Shown: positions 33,807-47,172 of the stretch, one piece after another
Layout of the letters: the number at the start of each line of letters is the position of its first letter
Numbering within the stretch: the first letter of the stretch is position 1
Assembly: GCF_002099425.1 (NCBI RefSeq)
Contig: NW_018344336.1
Span: 344,001-408,000 of the forward strand
DNA: 64,000 nt
Direction: 5' to 3'
From: Phascolarctos cinereus
Lineage: Eukaryota > Chordata > Mammalia > Diprotodontia > Phascolarctidae
Notes under the pieces: generated by a model
Seen by the model: only the letters and a program-made list of their open reading frames with translations
Told to the model about the DNA's origin: nothing
Databases searched by the model: none
Made by a program: the position numbers and the translations under genes

Positions 33807-36800
33807 AAGATAGTGGAGTAAAGGCAGGGACTTGCTTGAGATCTCCCCAAAACCCCTCCAAATACTTGTAAAAAATAACTCTAAACAAATTCTAGAGCAT
33901 CAGAACCCACAAAAAGACAGAGTGAAACAAATTTCCAGCCCAAGACAACCTGAAGAGTCGACAGGAAAGGTCTGTTGCACAGGGCTGGGAGAGGAGCGCA
34001 ATTCAGCATGGGCCACATTGGCAAAGACTGGGGCCCAGCGAACCTAGAGCAGGCCTCAGGGAACTGAATCAAGGGGAGCTGTGGTGGCTTCCAGACTTCT
34101 CAAACTACAAACACCAAAGACAACTTGGAAGATTCGTGGGAAAGGTCTGTTGGACCTGTGTGAGAGAGGAGTGAGATCAGCCCTGGCTTTAGCGCAGTCC
34201 CCAAAGTGGTGGCCACAGCAGCAGCAGCTGCTTCCAGAACTCTCAGCCCACAGACAGTGTGGGGGGGGGGGATTGAGCAGCTGTTCCAAGAGGGATTGCA
34301 GGGATCTCTTTGCTGGAACTGAGGAAGATTCTTTTGCTTTGCCTGTGCTTAGATCTGGGTCGCAGTCCTGGGTGGCAGTTCTGGGGTGAGGAGGAGTGCT
34401 AACGTAGCAGAGATTGTGGCAGCAGTGGAGCAAGAACCCTCCTCTTATTTCCAGGGCAAAAAAGAGTGCTTGTGGCCACCCACAGACCAGGGCACAGGCC
34501 AGGAAAGGAGTAAACACCTCGCCCTTGATCATACCACCTTGGAAGAACCAAAAACTTACAGGTCCCTAGAAGTATCACTGAAAACAGCTGCACAAAACCC
34601 CTGAAGCTTGGGACAGTACACCCTCCACACTGGAAGCACAGCCTACCTTAACAAAGAGTGAAAAAGTCAAGTAACTGGCTGGGAAGATGAACAAACAGAG
34701 AAAAAAACCCTACAGACTATAGAGTCTTACTTTGGTGACAAGGAAGATCAAAACATGCAACCAGAAAAAAAAAACAACAAAGTCAAAGCTCCTACATCCC
34801 AAAGCCTCCAAGAAAAATATGAACTGGTCCCAGGCCATGGGAGAGCTCAAAAAGGATTTTGAAAATCAAGTAAGAGAAGTAGAGGAAAAACTGGGAAGAG
34901 AAATGAGAGTGATGCAAGAAAATAATGAAAAACGAGTCAACAGCTTGCTAAAGGAGACCCCCAAAAATGCTGAAGAAAATAACACCCTAAAAAATAGACT
35001 AGACCAAATGGCAAAAGAGGTCCAAAAAGCCAATGAGAAGAAGAATGCCTTAAAAAGCAGAATTGGCCAAATGGAAAAGGAAGTCCAAAAGCTCACTGAG
35101 GAAAATAATTCCTTAAAAATTAAATATAAAACAAAACCAAAACAATGAAAAATAGAAGACAATGTGAAATATCTCATTGGAAAAACAACTGACATGGAAA
35201 ATAGATCCAGGAGACATAATTTAAAAATTATTGGACTAATGTTCTATATTTGTGTGGGCAGGGGAAGGATCACATGGCCAAATGATCATTTGATATTAGT
35301 GTTTATATGTAGCAGCTCAAGGCTGCTAGGTACAGTCTTCCCTGTGCATGCAGAGCCCTAAAGCCTATGTCTCTTACTAAAATAAGGAAACACTTTCTAA
35401 ATGCTCACTTTCAACTGCATCAAATGTAAAATGATCTGGAATAAATTGTGTACCATTACCTGTGGGAGAGGGCAAGCTCCGTCCTAGCCTCTGACTAATT
35501 TAAACACCCTGCAATTTCTGGGTATTTGAAAATACTGCATTTAGAGGATAATGAACCCTGGCAGAAGGGTCAGAGGTCTGACTTTATGTATTCTCTAGAT
35601 TCTCCGTCTCCCCCAGTTTGGGTCTGAAAGATTCAGATTTGGTGGCAAATAAATTTGAAAGAACTTGGATTTGTTTTTTGTTTTGTTTTGTTTTTTAGTT
35701 TTTCTTGAATTGTCTACCTTTCTCACCTTAATGCGTGATGATGTAGTATCAAATACACAGAGAATGGTAATTGTTTCTTTTCCTATGCATAAACTGAAAG
35801 GACAGGCTACTGTATCAATTGGTATTCAAAAATCTGGAAAGAAGCAAGGAAATTAAAAGCATTTATTTAGCAAAAAAAAAAAATATCAGAGTACCTGAAA
35901 GCTGTGATCAAAAAAAGAGCCTAGACATCATCTTTCAAGAAATTATCAAGTAAAACTGCCCTGATATTCTTGAACCACAGGGTAAAATAGAAATTGGAAG
36001 AATCCATGGATCACCTCCTGAAGAAAAGGAGAAGAAAAGGAAGGGGGGGATAGAAGGGAGGACAGATGGAGGGAAGCCACAGTCAAATGCAAAACTGGGG
36101 AGGAGGGAAAGGAAGAAAGGAGAAAGAAAAGCATAAAAAGGGAGGAAATAGGGTGGAGAGAAAGACACAGATAGTAAGCATAACTGTGAATGTGAATGGG
36201 ATGAACTCTCCCATAAAACAGCAATGGATAGCAGAATGGATTAAAAACCATAATCCTACAATATATTGTTTACAGGAAACACATTTGAAAGAGAGGGACA
36301 CACAAAGGGTAAAGATAAAAGGCTGGAGTAGAATATATTATGCTTCAGCTGAAGTAAAAAAAAAAGTGGGGTAGCAATCCTGATCTCAGACAAAGCAAAA
36401 GCAAAAATAGATCTTATCAAAAGAGATAAGGAAGGAAACTATATCCTGCTAAAAGACTCCATAGACAACGAAGTAATATCATTACTAAACATATATGCAC
36501 CAAGTGGTATAGCATCCAAATTCTTAGAGGAGAAGTTCAGGGAGTTACAGGAAGAAATAGACAGCAAAACTATACTAGTGGGGGACCTCAACCTACCCCT
36601 CTCTGAACTAGATAAATCTAACCACACAATAAACAAGAAAGAAGTTAAAGAGGTGTATAGAATATTAGATAAGTTAGGTATGATAGACCTGTGGAGAAAA
36701 TTGAATGAGGATAGAAAGGTATATACTGTTTTTCTTAGAGGTACATGACACATACACAAAAATTGACTGTGTAGTAGGGCATAAAAACCTCACAATCCAA

Positions 36801-37615
36801 TGCAGAAATGCAGAAATATTAAATGCATCCTTTTCAGATCTGATACAATAAAAATTGTATGTAATGAAGGGCCATGGAATGATAGACTAAAAATTAACTA
36901 GAAACTAAATAATCTAATCCTAAAGAATGAATGGGTTAAACAGCAAATCATAGAAACAGTAACTTCATTCAAGAGAGTGACAATAATGAGACAACATACC
37001 GAAACTTATGAGATGTAGCAAAAGCAGTTCTTAGGGGAAGTTTTATATCTCTAAATGCTTATGTGAATAAAATAGATAAAGAGATCAATGAATTGGGCAT
37101 GCAACTAAAAAAAAAACTAGAATAAGAACAAATCAAAAATCCTCAATTGAATACAAAATCAGAATTACTGAAAACCAAAGGACAGATTAATAAAATTGAA
37201 ATTAAGAAAACTATTGAAATAAACCTAAGAGCTGTAACAGCCACACTGTGCGATGATTAGCATCGATAGACTTAGCCCTTCTCAGCAATGCAAGGATCTA
37301 AGACATCTCCAAAAGTCTCATGATGGAAGATGCTATCTACATCCAGAGTTTGAATGAAGATTGAAGCATATTATTTGCTCTTTTTTTTCTTCTGTTTTGT
37401 TTTGTTTCCTCTTTTATTGTGGTTCCTCCTATTGGTTCTAATTCTTCCTTACGACATGACTAATGTGAAAATATGTTTAATAGGAATGTATATGTAGAGC
37501 CTATATCAGATTATGAGCCATCTTGAGGAGGGAGGGGGAGAAAAATTTAAAACTCAAAAGCTTAAAGAAGTGATTATTGAAAACTAAAAATAAATTAATA
37601 TTTAAAAACAAATAA
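33807..37615 (+). mobile_element. LINE-1, 5' end present, ORF2 internally deleted
   Basis: The element starts at GAAGATAGTGGAGTAAAGGC, a match to the L1 5' UTR start. The 5' UTR runs to about 34,686 and contains two related blocks with GGAAAGGTCTGTTG. ORF1 (34,687 to about 36,150) shows a coiled-coil segment at 34,800-35,140 and the RRM-like start NRSRRHNLKIIGL at 35,200-35,240, then is split by an insertion (35,241-35,878). ORF2 starts near 36,170 with an endonuclease region (NVNGMNSPIKQQWIAEWIK, later GDLNLPLSELDK) to about 37,230. From there it jumps to the 3' UTR, so most of the reverse transcriptase is deleted. It is not active. Confidence 0.85.
35241..35878 (+). mobile_element. Unrecognised A-tailed insertion inside the LINE-1 ORF1
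   Basis: L1 ORF1 sequence breaks off at ATTATTGGACTA and resumes after 35,878 at GTACCTGAAAGCTGTGATC, exactly where it should continue. The inserted 640 bp ends in a run of twelve A, so it looks like a retroposed copy of some transcript in + orientation. It has no long reading frame (the best is about 63 codons) and I do not recognise it. Confidence 0.55.
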
Positions 37616-37655
37616 AAAAATCTTACCTATCTCTAGGTTAATTTTTTACCCAATT

Positions 37656-37783
37656 TTGTTTTGTCTGGGGCAATCAGAGTTAAGTGACTTGCCCAGGGTC
37701 ACACAGCTAGTAAGTGTCAAGTGTCTGAGGCCAGATTTGAACTCAGGTCCTCCTGACTCCAAGGCTAGAGCTCTATCTACCGC
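37656..37783 (-). mobile_element. WSINE1-like SINE
   Basis: On the minus strand it reads GGTAGATAGAGCTCTAGCCT, AGTCAGGAGGACCTGAGTTC, AAATCTGGCCTCAG and the GGGCAAGTCACTTAACTC body. It lies directly after the 3' end of the LINE-1. Confidence 0.88.
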
Positions 37784-37792
37784 TTACCTAAA

Positions 37793-38035
37793 ATGCAGCC
37801 AAATGGGTAGAGAGTTCAACCTGGAGTCAGAAAATCTGGAGTTCAAATATAGCCTCACTCACTTGTTTCCTAGCTGAGTGAACCTGAGCAAGTCTGAGTG
37901 TCTATCTGCCTCAGTTTCCTCAACTGTAAAATTGAGAGGAGAAGAGCACCTACCTCCCAAGGTTTCTGTGAGGATTTGATGAGGTCATATTTGTAAAGTG
38001 CTTTGCAAACCTCAAACAACTTTAGAAATGGTAGC
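37793..38035 (+). mobile_element. CORE/MIR-type SINE
   Basis: GGTAGAGAGTTCAACCTGGA, GAGTTCAAATATAGCCTC, CTGCCTCAGTTTCCTCAACT and TTTGTAAAGTGCTTTGCAAA follow the order of a full CORE-SINE with its LINE-derived tail. Confidence 0.8.
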
Positions 38036-38490
38036 TATTAGATATTATTGCGTTCACCATAAACTTTCTCAAGCCTTCTTGGAAAGTAGCTACAAAATCA
38101 GTATTAAGGCCCACATACCTTCAGAGGGGATTGGGATATGCTTGTTCAGAATGGCATGGAAGCATGTAGTTCGACACAAAGACTGAGGGTAAAACAATTA
38201 GGTGAAAATAATTCCCAGACCTAAACTCCATCCACTAGATAATCCAAGAACACCTGTTTCTGCTATTTGTGGCTGTGGAGGACAGAGATGTCATGGGGCC
38301 TCCTTTCCTCAAAAGGTAAGCAAATACATCCATTATCTCCCAGGGCTGCTGGCAATCTTATACAGACACCATGTAGCTACATCTATATGCTCTGTAACCT
38401 TGTTGATTATCTATAGCACCCTATATATCTACGTACACATATATTTGTGTATAAATGTTTGTACATATATTTATAAATGTACAGAACACC
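38036..38490. other. Spacer with no recognised gene
   Basis: No domain, repeat or RNA gene was recognised. A 123-codon + frame (38,202-38,573) runs into the following SINE and is not supported as a gene. Confidence 0.3.
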
Positions 38491-38491
38491 T

Positions 38492-38662
38492 AGGTTTGCC
38501 ATTTCCTTCTCCAGCTCATTTGGCAGATGAGGAAATTGAGGGTCAAGTAACTTGCCCAGGGTCACACAGCTAGTAAATGTCTATGGCCAGATTTGAACTC
38601 AGGAAGAGGAGCCTGAATCCAGGCCCAGCACTCTGTCCACTGCACACCCTAGCTACTCCAAG
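38492..38662 (-). mobile_element. CORE/MIR-type SINE
   Basis: CATTTCCTTCTCCAGCTCAT, GCAGATGAGGAAATTGAGGG, CTTGCCCAGGGTCACACAGC and TTTGAACTCAGG lie in minus-strand order, ending in CCACTGCACACCCTAGCTA. Confidence 0.8.
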
Positions 38663-38749
38663 AAAAGTACAGACAGAATTATATGGCTTAAAACTTACCA
38701 CTTTTTGGCCATAAACACTCCTCTGTTTTAATTTCTACCTTTGTGGCCA

Positions 38750-40581
38750 TAGACTGGATGTAGAGAAATATGTGAGTATTTATGTGTTTGAATGTATAGA
38801 TATATGAGTACTTACATGAGTATATTCACCACATTCATAGGAATGAGTTCTCTGTATATTCTCTGTATATTCTCTCTACCTTGGTATATACGAATATACA
38901 CATATTAATGTAGAATTAGTGGAGGATGGGGCAAGGTTGCCATGTGGGGACCTCCTGTCTCACTAAAGAGGACATCCATGTTACTTGCCATCAGCTCTCA
39001 CTGGGGGGGTCCACCTTGCTACAACTGAGGGCTGGGAGTGGTGATCTGAGGAGCAAGAGAGGCCTGGGGGATGAGAAATGTACCCAGTGGTCACCTGAGG
39101 CTCAGGGGCCTGAGCAGCTGCCAAAAAGGGCCACCAAAATAATATCCCAGACCCCTGGACCCTCCACAAAAGAGAGAGAAATGAACCTTTGCCTTCCACC
39201 TCCATGGGCTCTGAGGGTAACCTGACCAGTGTGGGTGGGGCTACTTCTAATCCTTATTCAGCCTTTAGAGTTAGAGGAGCAGTAGAACTTCATGGTTGGG
39301 GGCCACCCCCCAAAAAAGCATTAGAGGAGCAGGATCTTCTCATCCAGAGAGGTTAGATGGGTAGGGAAGGCATGTGAGAATGGAATCTGAATGCCCTTGC
39401 AGGTCTGAATAGGATGGAGGGCTAAAAGAGGCCTCAGAGGTCATCTGGTCCAATCTTCTTATTTGAGAATATGGTAACCAAGGTCAAGAGGAGGGCAGGG
39501 ACATGGCCAAGTTCACACAGCAAGTAAGAGGCAGACCCAGACCTTGGGCTCAGCTCTCTTTTACCTTCCAGGCTAGCTGGCTTCCATCTAAGGTCCCTGG
39601 GAAGGCTCTTCCCAGAAGTTGGTGGGCAGGTTCCCCATAGGGGACCTAGGAGTCTACATTTATGACAGTGGGGTTGAGTAAAAAGCAAACCAATATTTCC
39701 ACCCCCCAGAACGTTTTGGACCATCCTGAGATACACAGTTAGCAGGGTGAGCCTGAGTCAATCCCCATGCCTTCCTTGAATGGGTTTCTTGTATTTGTGC
39801 GATAAGGGGGATGACCTCTAGCTGCTTCACTCAGAGCCCTACTTGAACATTTTCCTGGAGCTTGGGGGAATTCACCTAGGCAAGGTCCCTGTTTCCTGCC
39901 CTCAGACAACTCCCAGTCTAGTGAGATAAAAGGTGTGCCTTGGACATGTCCAATGTGGTAGTGGTGGCAAAGCCTTGGCCAAAGGATGCAAAGTCTTGGA
40001 GAGGCAGGGGTCAAGAACTACTTGGTGGAGGTGCTGAGTGGCACTTGAGTTTTCAGTGATAGGAAGGAAAGTGCAGATTATCAACAGAACAAAAGGGGAA
40101 ATTTTCAGCTGTGCAAAGGGAACTGCTTGGGCTGCAGAAGGGGGACTCTGGCAATCAGGGTGGAAAAGGAAGTCCCAATAACCCCTTGAGCAGCAATCAT
40201 GTGCCCTTTCCCTTCCCACCCTGGGCAGGTGAGTGGGCCCTGCCCACCAGGGAAAGAGGGCTTCTCCCCCAACCTGCACAGATCAGCTCATGTGTGTCCA
40301 TCACTAAGATTGTCCCCTCTTGCAAACACCCTGAAGAGGCAGAAGCAGGAGCCAAATCCAATTGTTTGTCAAAATCAGGCCAGAATTATTGGAGAGGAAC
40401 TTCACCACGAATGTTATAAACTCTTCCTCAACAGGCCCAAACTGATTGGAACACATGCTGTAGTTAATAGAACTCTCAAGGAAAGTACAACTTAGAAAGA
40501 CGTGGCCTCCATGAAACACACTCCAATGTTACCTAATCCAAGGTGTTAGCAATGATTGTACCTGAGGTGGAATGGAAGTTG

Positions 40582-40627
<46 letters not shown>

Positions 40628-42475
40628 ATACTCCTACAGTTTTATATACATATATACATATATATGTGTGTGTGTGTATGTGTGTATACACACACACACA
40701 CACTCATGTACCTCCAGTACCATAATTTCATGAACAATTTTAATAGATATTAATTAGTAATCTTGTTAAGGAGATAAAAGGGGATCACCAGAGGGTCTTC
40801 ACAAACATCTGGTTGACTCGGGAACTGGAGAGTTCTATCAGACAAAGGCAAAATATGCTCAGAACCCTAACTCAGAAGGGCAATCTCATGGAAAAGGATA
40901 TTGGAAGATCTGGACATATCTCCTCACAGATGAGGATTCCTATCTTCCATGTGTATTTTGACATGTGTGAGTACTCACCTCTTCTCTCACTGTACCCATA
41001 CATCTCAGTATTGATCTATTTTCTTACTCTATGAATATGTATGAATACTCTTCCATACTCCCTTCTTGTACATATTTCAGTACTCATTTGTACCTTTTAT
41101 ATTAATCAATATATGTAGTTTCCCTCATATTTTCTCTATGGTCATACACATATATGAGCAATTGTGTATCCAATGCATATAAGTAGAGCATCTGTACATT
41201 TTGACTCATATATATAGGATTATTCATGTATTCTCTCTACATGTTTGCACATATATACACTTATTCATTCTTTCTATATTCCTAAATGAGTACATTTATG
41301 AGTTCTTATTCAGTTCATGTTTTTGTGCAAAGCAGTACCTTATTCTCTATATAGTCCTACGTATGAGCACTGATATATTCTCTGTGTGCATGGACAAGAG
41401 TCTTCATTAATTCTGTCATAGGGAGAGAAGCAGTAGAATACTTTCAGGTATACAGAGGGGATATAGGAAAATGTGAAGGTGCATGCACACATATGAAAGG
41501 GGAGAAATTGGGTATTCATAGATGAATAGGGAATGAAAGTATGAGTACTCATCTAGTTGGAATAGAGGGAATGATTGCTAATATTTATGAGGACACAGAA
41601 TTTATAAATCATATAAATGAATTTATAGAAAGTATCAATGAATACATGTACATAAGAATGAAGAGAAAGAACCTGCGTGTATATATGTGTGTATATACAT
41701 ATATGTATATGTCCTCTGTCTTCATATGTATGAATCATCATATATTTTGTATTCATTTACACAAATATGAATTATTTATACTCATATTCTCTTCATGTTC
41801 ATGTGCATGACTACTGAATTGCTCTGTTTACCTAGGCAGGAGTCCTCGTATGTTCTCCCACACAGAGAAGCCATAGAACACTCTCAGGTATATAGAGAGG
41901 ATATGGGAAAATTCTTATTCTTGAATACAGAGAGGGAATGTAAGCCTCCATATGTATGAATACAGAGAGAGAATATGGGCACTTATCTACATGAATAGAG
42001 AGTGAATGGGTGAGTCCTCATATGGGTAAGATTAGAGAGAATGATTCCTAATGTTTATGAGGAGAGAGAATGTATGTATGAGCCACAGAAATGAATTTAT
42101 AGGAAGAACATATGAGTACTCATATATAGGAATGAAGGGAATGAATGTGAGTATCCCCACGCACACTCACACACATAGGAATGTGTTCTCTGTCTTTGTA
42201 TGAATGAGCTGTCTCATATTCTGTCTATATTTATATACATAAGTATGCATTTATACCTTCAGGAGAGAGACTGTAGTCATACATATGAGTGCTCACATAT
42301 GGATATAGAGACAATATATTCATGAAATACACGAGTTCTTTCTATGTATAGGATTACAGAGAGTCATTCAGTAATTATAAAGAGGAATAGAAAGAGGGAA
42401 TGGAAGATTCCTCTGTCACATGAATATACAGAGGAAATATTTGAGCCCTCCTGGATAAGAATATACAAAGCCCAG
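38750..42475 (+). repeat. Tandem macrosatellite unit U8, with 5'-shortened G and extended A
   Basis: A short A-module tail (38,750-38,910) restarts the array. Module G is cut to about 38,925-39,235, lacking its first half. Module M is about 39,240-40,560 and the CA run 40,585-40,622. Module A runs to about 41,775, then a second A-module tail of a different subtype follows (41,776-42,440), almost the same as 48,668-49,330. The junction at about 41,775 is therefore chimeric. Confidence 0.8.
40585..40700. repeat. (CA)n and (TG)n/(CA)n microsatellites of U8
   Basis: A CA run at 40,585-40,622 is followed by a TATATACATATATATG stretch, TGTGTGTG and a second CA run. The first sits at the unit position where other copies also carry CA repeats. 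Confidence 0.9.
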
Positions 42476-44920
42476 GGAATTTAAAGGGGGTGGGACAGAG
42501 GGCCATCTAGACAGACAGCACGGGGATCTCTGGACATTAGTTCTTGTCCCTGGGGTCTTCTCCCTCCCTTCCTCTGCTCCCAGAATGGCCACAATCAGGA
42601 CACCCACTGGGAGCTCAAGATGCTTGTAGCCGCAGTGGGGGAGGGGAAATGAGCCTAAGAAAGCATGTGTGGGAGGGATGCTGGCCACAGAGAGAGGAAT
42701 GAGATGACTGGTGAGGGCCAGGGGAGGGAGGGGCCACTCCTGCTTCACCAAGGAGGGCGCTGACATCACCGGCACTGGCTCTAAGCAGGGAGCCACCTTG
42801 CCCAGCCTCAGCTCCCCTTGGCTGGTGGCTCCCTGAGGACCCCGAGGACTGGGAGTGGGTATCTGAGAGGGGAGAGTGGCCAGGGGACTTGCCCAAAGCC
42901 CACCTGAGTTTCTGTCTCCAGTGCATGGGAGACAAGGGGCCAAGAAATATAAGCACCAGACCCCAGGACTCCTACCCATGGTAGGGAAAAGTTCCCCAGC
43001 TGGTCCCTAGGGGAACTTGTCCTTCCACCACCACCCCTGGACTCTGAGGTTTGACAGTCCTTGTCAGGTGGGCAGGGACTCTAGTTCAGGAGGCAGGTCC
43101 AGGAAGAGCCAGAGGTTTTATTCCAATCTTTAGGGTTAGAATAAGGGCAGAACTTGCTTATTGGCGGTTGCCCCAAGGGAAAGCAGGAGACTAGCAGGGT
43201 TTTCTCAGCTGTGGTAGTTGGGGGCTACTTTGCTAACATAGGCAGGGGTACAAATATGGGGGTAGGGTCTGAATGGGCTTGCAGGTCTGGGTAGGATGGA
43301 GGGCTAAAAGAGACTTCAGAGTTCATCTGGTCCAACCTCCTCCTTTGGAAAAAAAGGTAACTGAGGTCAAGAGGAGGGCAGGGACATGGCCAAGGTCACA
43401 GAGCCAGTGAGTGGCAGACCCAGACTTTGAGCCCAGGTCTCTCCGGCCTGTCAGGTTGGCTGGCTTTCATCTTGGCCTCTCCCTCTTCTGACAGTCAAGC
43501 TTCATGGGCTGAAGGTCTCTGGGAAGGCTCTCACCAGATGGCATGCTCTCCGTAGACCTAGGGGCTCTGGGAATCTCCAGTTATGACAGTGGGGTAAAGT
43601 AAAAAGCAAACCAACATTTCTACCCCCCAGAAAGCTTTGGACCAGCCTAGGATGTACAGTTAGCAGGGGGAGGCTGTGCAAATCCCCATGCTTTTCTTGA
43701 ATTGGTTTCTTTCATTTGTAATATGAGGAATGACCCCCACCTGCTTCACTCAGAGTCCTAATAGAACATTATCCTGGGGATTGCAGGAATTAGCCTTGAC
43801 AAGTTCCCTGTTTCCTGCCCTCAGAGAACTCCCAGTCTAGTGAGGGGAAAAGTGTGCCATGGACATACTCAATGTGGTAGTGGTGGAAAAGCCTTGGCCA
43901 AAGGATGCAAAGTCTTGGAGAGGCAGGGATCAAGAATTGCTTGGTGGAGGTGGGAGATTATGAAACAGAACAGAGCGGGGAATTTTCAGCCGTGCAAAGG
44001 GTCCTGTTTGGGCTGCAGAAGGAGGCTCTGGGAAGCAGGGTGAGAGAGGAAGCCTGAATAACCCCTTGACCAGAGTTCATGTGCCCTTTCTTTTCCCACC
44101 CTGGGCAGGTCAGTGGGATTCTGCCCACCCAGGAAAGAGGACTTCTCCCCCAACCTGCACAGATCAGCTTCATGGACAACCATCACTAAGACTGTCCCCT
44201 CCTGCAAACAGCCTGAAGAGGCCAGAAGCAGGAGCCAAATACAATTGTTTGTCAAAATGAGGCCAGAAACATGGGAGAGCCACTTCACCAGGAGTTCTAT
44301 AAACATTTCCTCAATACGCTGAAAGTGATTAGAGCAAATACTGTAGTTAATGAAAATGTAAAGGAAAGCACAGCACAGAAAGATGTGACCTCTATGAAAA
44401 AACATTCCGATCTGACCAATCCCATGTTAGCAATAACTGCACAGGGGGTGGGATAGAATTTAGGACATAAACACGCACACATAGGCACACATAGAAACAC
44501 ACATGCTCCTACACTTACAGACCCTAACTCCTGCACCTCTGGTATAACGATTTCATAATAAATTTTAATCAATATCAAATAGTCATCATGGTGAGGAGAT
44601 GAAAGGAGGTCTCTAGAGGGCCTTCAGAAACTTCTGGTTGACTTAGGAAGTGGAGAGGTCAGGCAGACAAGGCAAAAGAGGCTGAGAATCAAATCCTAAG
44701 GCAAATCCCATGTGAAAAGATGGTGGAAGATCTGGACATATCTCCTCATAGGTGAGCATTCCTGTCTTCTATTTGTATTTTGATATGTATGAGGACTCAC
44801 CTCTTCTCTCCCTGTATCCATACAACTGAGTACTGATATGTTCTCTTTATGTGTGAATACTACTCCATACTTCCCTGCTGTTCATATTTTATTATTCATA
44901 TATCCTTTTTATATATTAAA

Positions 44921-44927
<7 letters not shown>

Positions 44928-44963
<36 letters not shown>
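44928..44963. repeat. (TA)n microsatellite in module A of U9
   Basis: An uninterrupted TA run of about 17 units after GTACATA, in a place where other units read TTAATCAATATATATGG. Confidence 0.9.
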
Positions 44964-44965
<2 letters not shown>

Positions 44966-45764
44966 CTTTCCCCCTTTTTTCTCTACAGTAACATATATGT
45001 GTATTCAGTGCATATAAATATACAGTCTAATCTCTTTTGACCCATGTGTGATTATTCTTGTCTTCTCTCTAGAAGGTCCCATGTATGAACACTTATTGAG
45101 TCTTCCTCCATTCCTATGAGGACTTCATTTATGAGTACTCCTTCAGTCTATATGCCTGTACCTAAGGGTCCCCTTATTCTCCACCGATATTCCTATATAT
45201 CAGTACTGATATACTCACTGTGTTCAGACAAAGGATTCTTTCTAAATTCTCTCACAGGAAGAGAAGCAACAGAATATTTTCAGGTATATAGGGAGGATAT
45301 GAGAGAACTCTTATCAGTGATCATAGCCAGAGAATGTCAGCATACACACACAAACATATACATAAAATGAGAGAATATGGATACTCATATAGATGAAAAG
45401 AGTGAATGTATGAGTACCCCTACAGATAGGAAAAGAGAGAGTGATTACTAATGTTTATGAGGAGATAGAATGTATGAGTCATATTAATGAATTTATAGAA
45501 AATATAAATGAGAACATGTACATAGGAATGAAGAGGAAGAACCTGAGTACATATATGTGTATATATTTGTGAATCTGTTGTCTTCTTATGCATGAGTTGT
45601 CATATTTTCTCTATATATTCACTTGCACAAATATGAATTATGTATATTTTACGAAGGAGACTCTGTAGTCATATATACTAGTACACATAGATGAATTTAG
45701 GAAATAAAGATAAATGGAATATATGAGTTTTTGTTTTATATAGGATTATATAAAAACATGTGTA

Positions 45765-45874
<110 letters not shown>

Positions 45875-46289
45875 TTCAGTAATCATAAAGAGGAATAGAC
45901 AGAGAGAATGGATGATTCCTCCCTTGCATGAATATACAGAGGAAATATTTGAGCCCTCCTGTACAAGAACACAGAAAGCCGAGTGGTTTTGAAAGGAGTG
46001 GGACAGAGGGCCGTGTGGACAGACAGCAGGGGATCGCTGGGCATCAGTCTTGGTCCCTGGGGTGCTCTCCCTCCCTTCCCCTGCTCCCCGAATGATAACA
46101 ATCAGGACACCCCACTGGGAGCTCGAGACACTTGTAGAGGTGAGGAGGGAGGAGAAATGAGTAAGAAAAGGTGTTTGGAAGAAGGGAAAATGAGATGGAG
46201 AGGGTGTGGGGGCGGAAAGAAGAAAAAGAGCTGGAGAGGGCCGAGGTGGAGGGGAAAATGAGATCAATAGTGTGAGGGGGAGGGGTGCT

Positions 46290-46396
46290 GTCTCCATGGA
46301 AACGGGTGCGTGGGATGCTTGATGGGGGCCAGCGGAGGGAGCAACGGGATTGGCTGGAGGAGGGCTCCTGCCTCAGTAAGGTGGGCGCTGACGTCA
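46290..46396 (+). promoter_or_regulatory. Promoter-like cassette in U10: X-box, inverted CCAAT, CRE
   Basis: GTCTCCATGGAAAC at 46,290-46,303, ATTGG at 46,349-46,353 and TGACGTCA at 46,389-46,396. Distances of 59 and 40 bp equal those in U3, about 36 kb away. All three consensus sites are intact here. Confidence 0.5.
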
Positions 46397-47025
46397 CCCC
46401 ATCAGCGCTCCGCGGGGGGTCCACTTTGCCCAGCCTCAGCTCCCTTTGGCTGGGGGCTCCCTGAGGACCCCGAGAGTGCTGGGAGTGGATATCTGAGAGG
46501 GGAGAGAGGCCGGGGGACTTGCCCAAAGCCCCACTGAGGCTCAGGCTCTTGAGCATGGAAGACAAGGGACCAGGAAACATAAGACCTAGACACCAGGACT
46601 CTGCTTATCATAGGGAAACTGTCCCAAAATGGTCCTTATGGGACCTTCTCTTTCCAGTCCCCCGGGGCTCTGAGATGTGACTATCCTTGTGAGGTTTGGG
46701 GGTGGGGGGTGCTCGGAGTGGAGTGAACACCTCTGGTTCAGTAGGCAAGTCCAGAAAAAACCATGGGATTTATTCCCATCTTTACCATTAGACTAAGGGG
46801 CAGAACTTGCTGCCCCAAGGGAAAGCATAAGACTAGCAGGGTTTTCTCAGCTGGGGAGTGAGGGGCAGTTGGCTAACACTGGGGGAGGGGTATGGATGAG
46901 GGGATAGAATCTAAATGCACTTATAGGAGTGGATAGGGTTTAGGGCTAAGAGAGACCCCACAGCTCATCTGGTCCAACCTCCCAATTTAGAGAAAGCATA
47001 ACTGAGGTCAAGAGGGGAGCAGGGA

Positions 47026-47172
47026 GGGGCAGCTAGGTGTCGAAGTGGATAAAGCACAGGCCCTGAATTCGGGAGGACCTGAGTTCAAATGTGACATTAG
47101 ACCAAAAACTTGACACTTACTGGCTGTATGATCCTGGGCAAGTCACTTAACCCCAATTGCCTTAAAAAAAAA
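47026..47172 (+). mobile_element. WSINE1-like SINE in module M of U10
   Basis: Begins GGGGCAGCTAGGTGTCGAAG and ends in an A run. AGAGGGGAGCAGGGA before it and AGAGGAGAGCAGGGA after it are the 15-bp target-site duplication, differing at one base. Confidence 0.93.
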
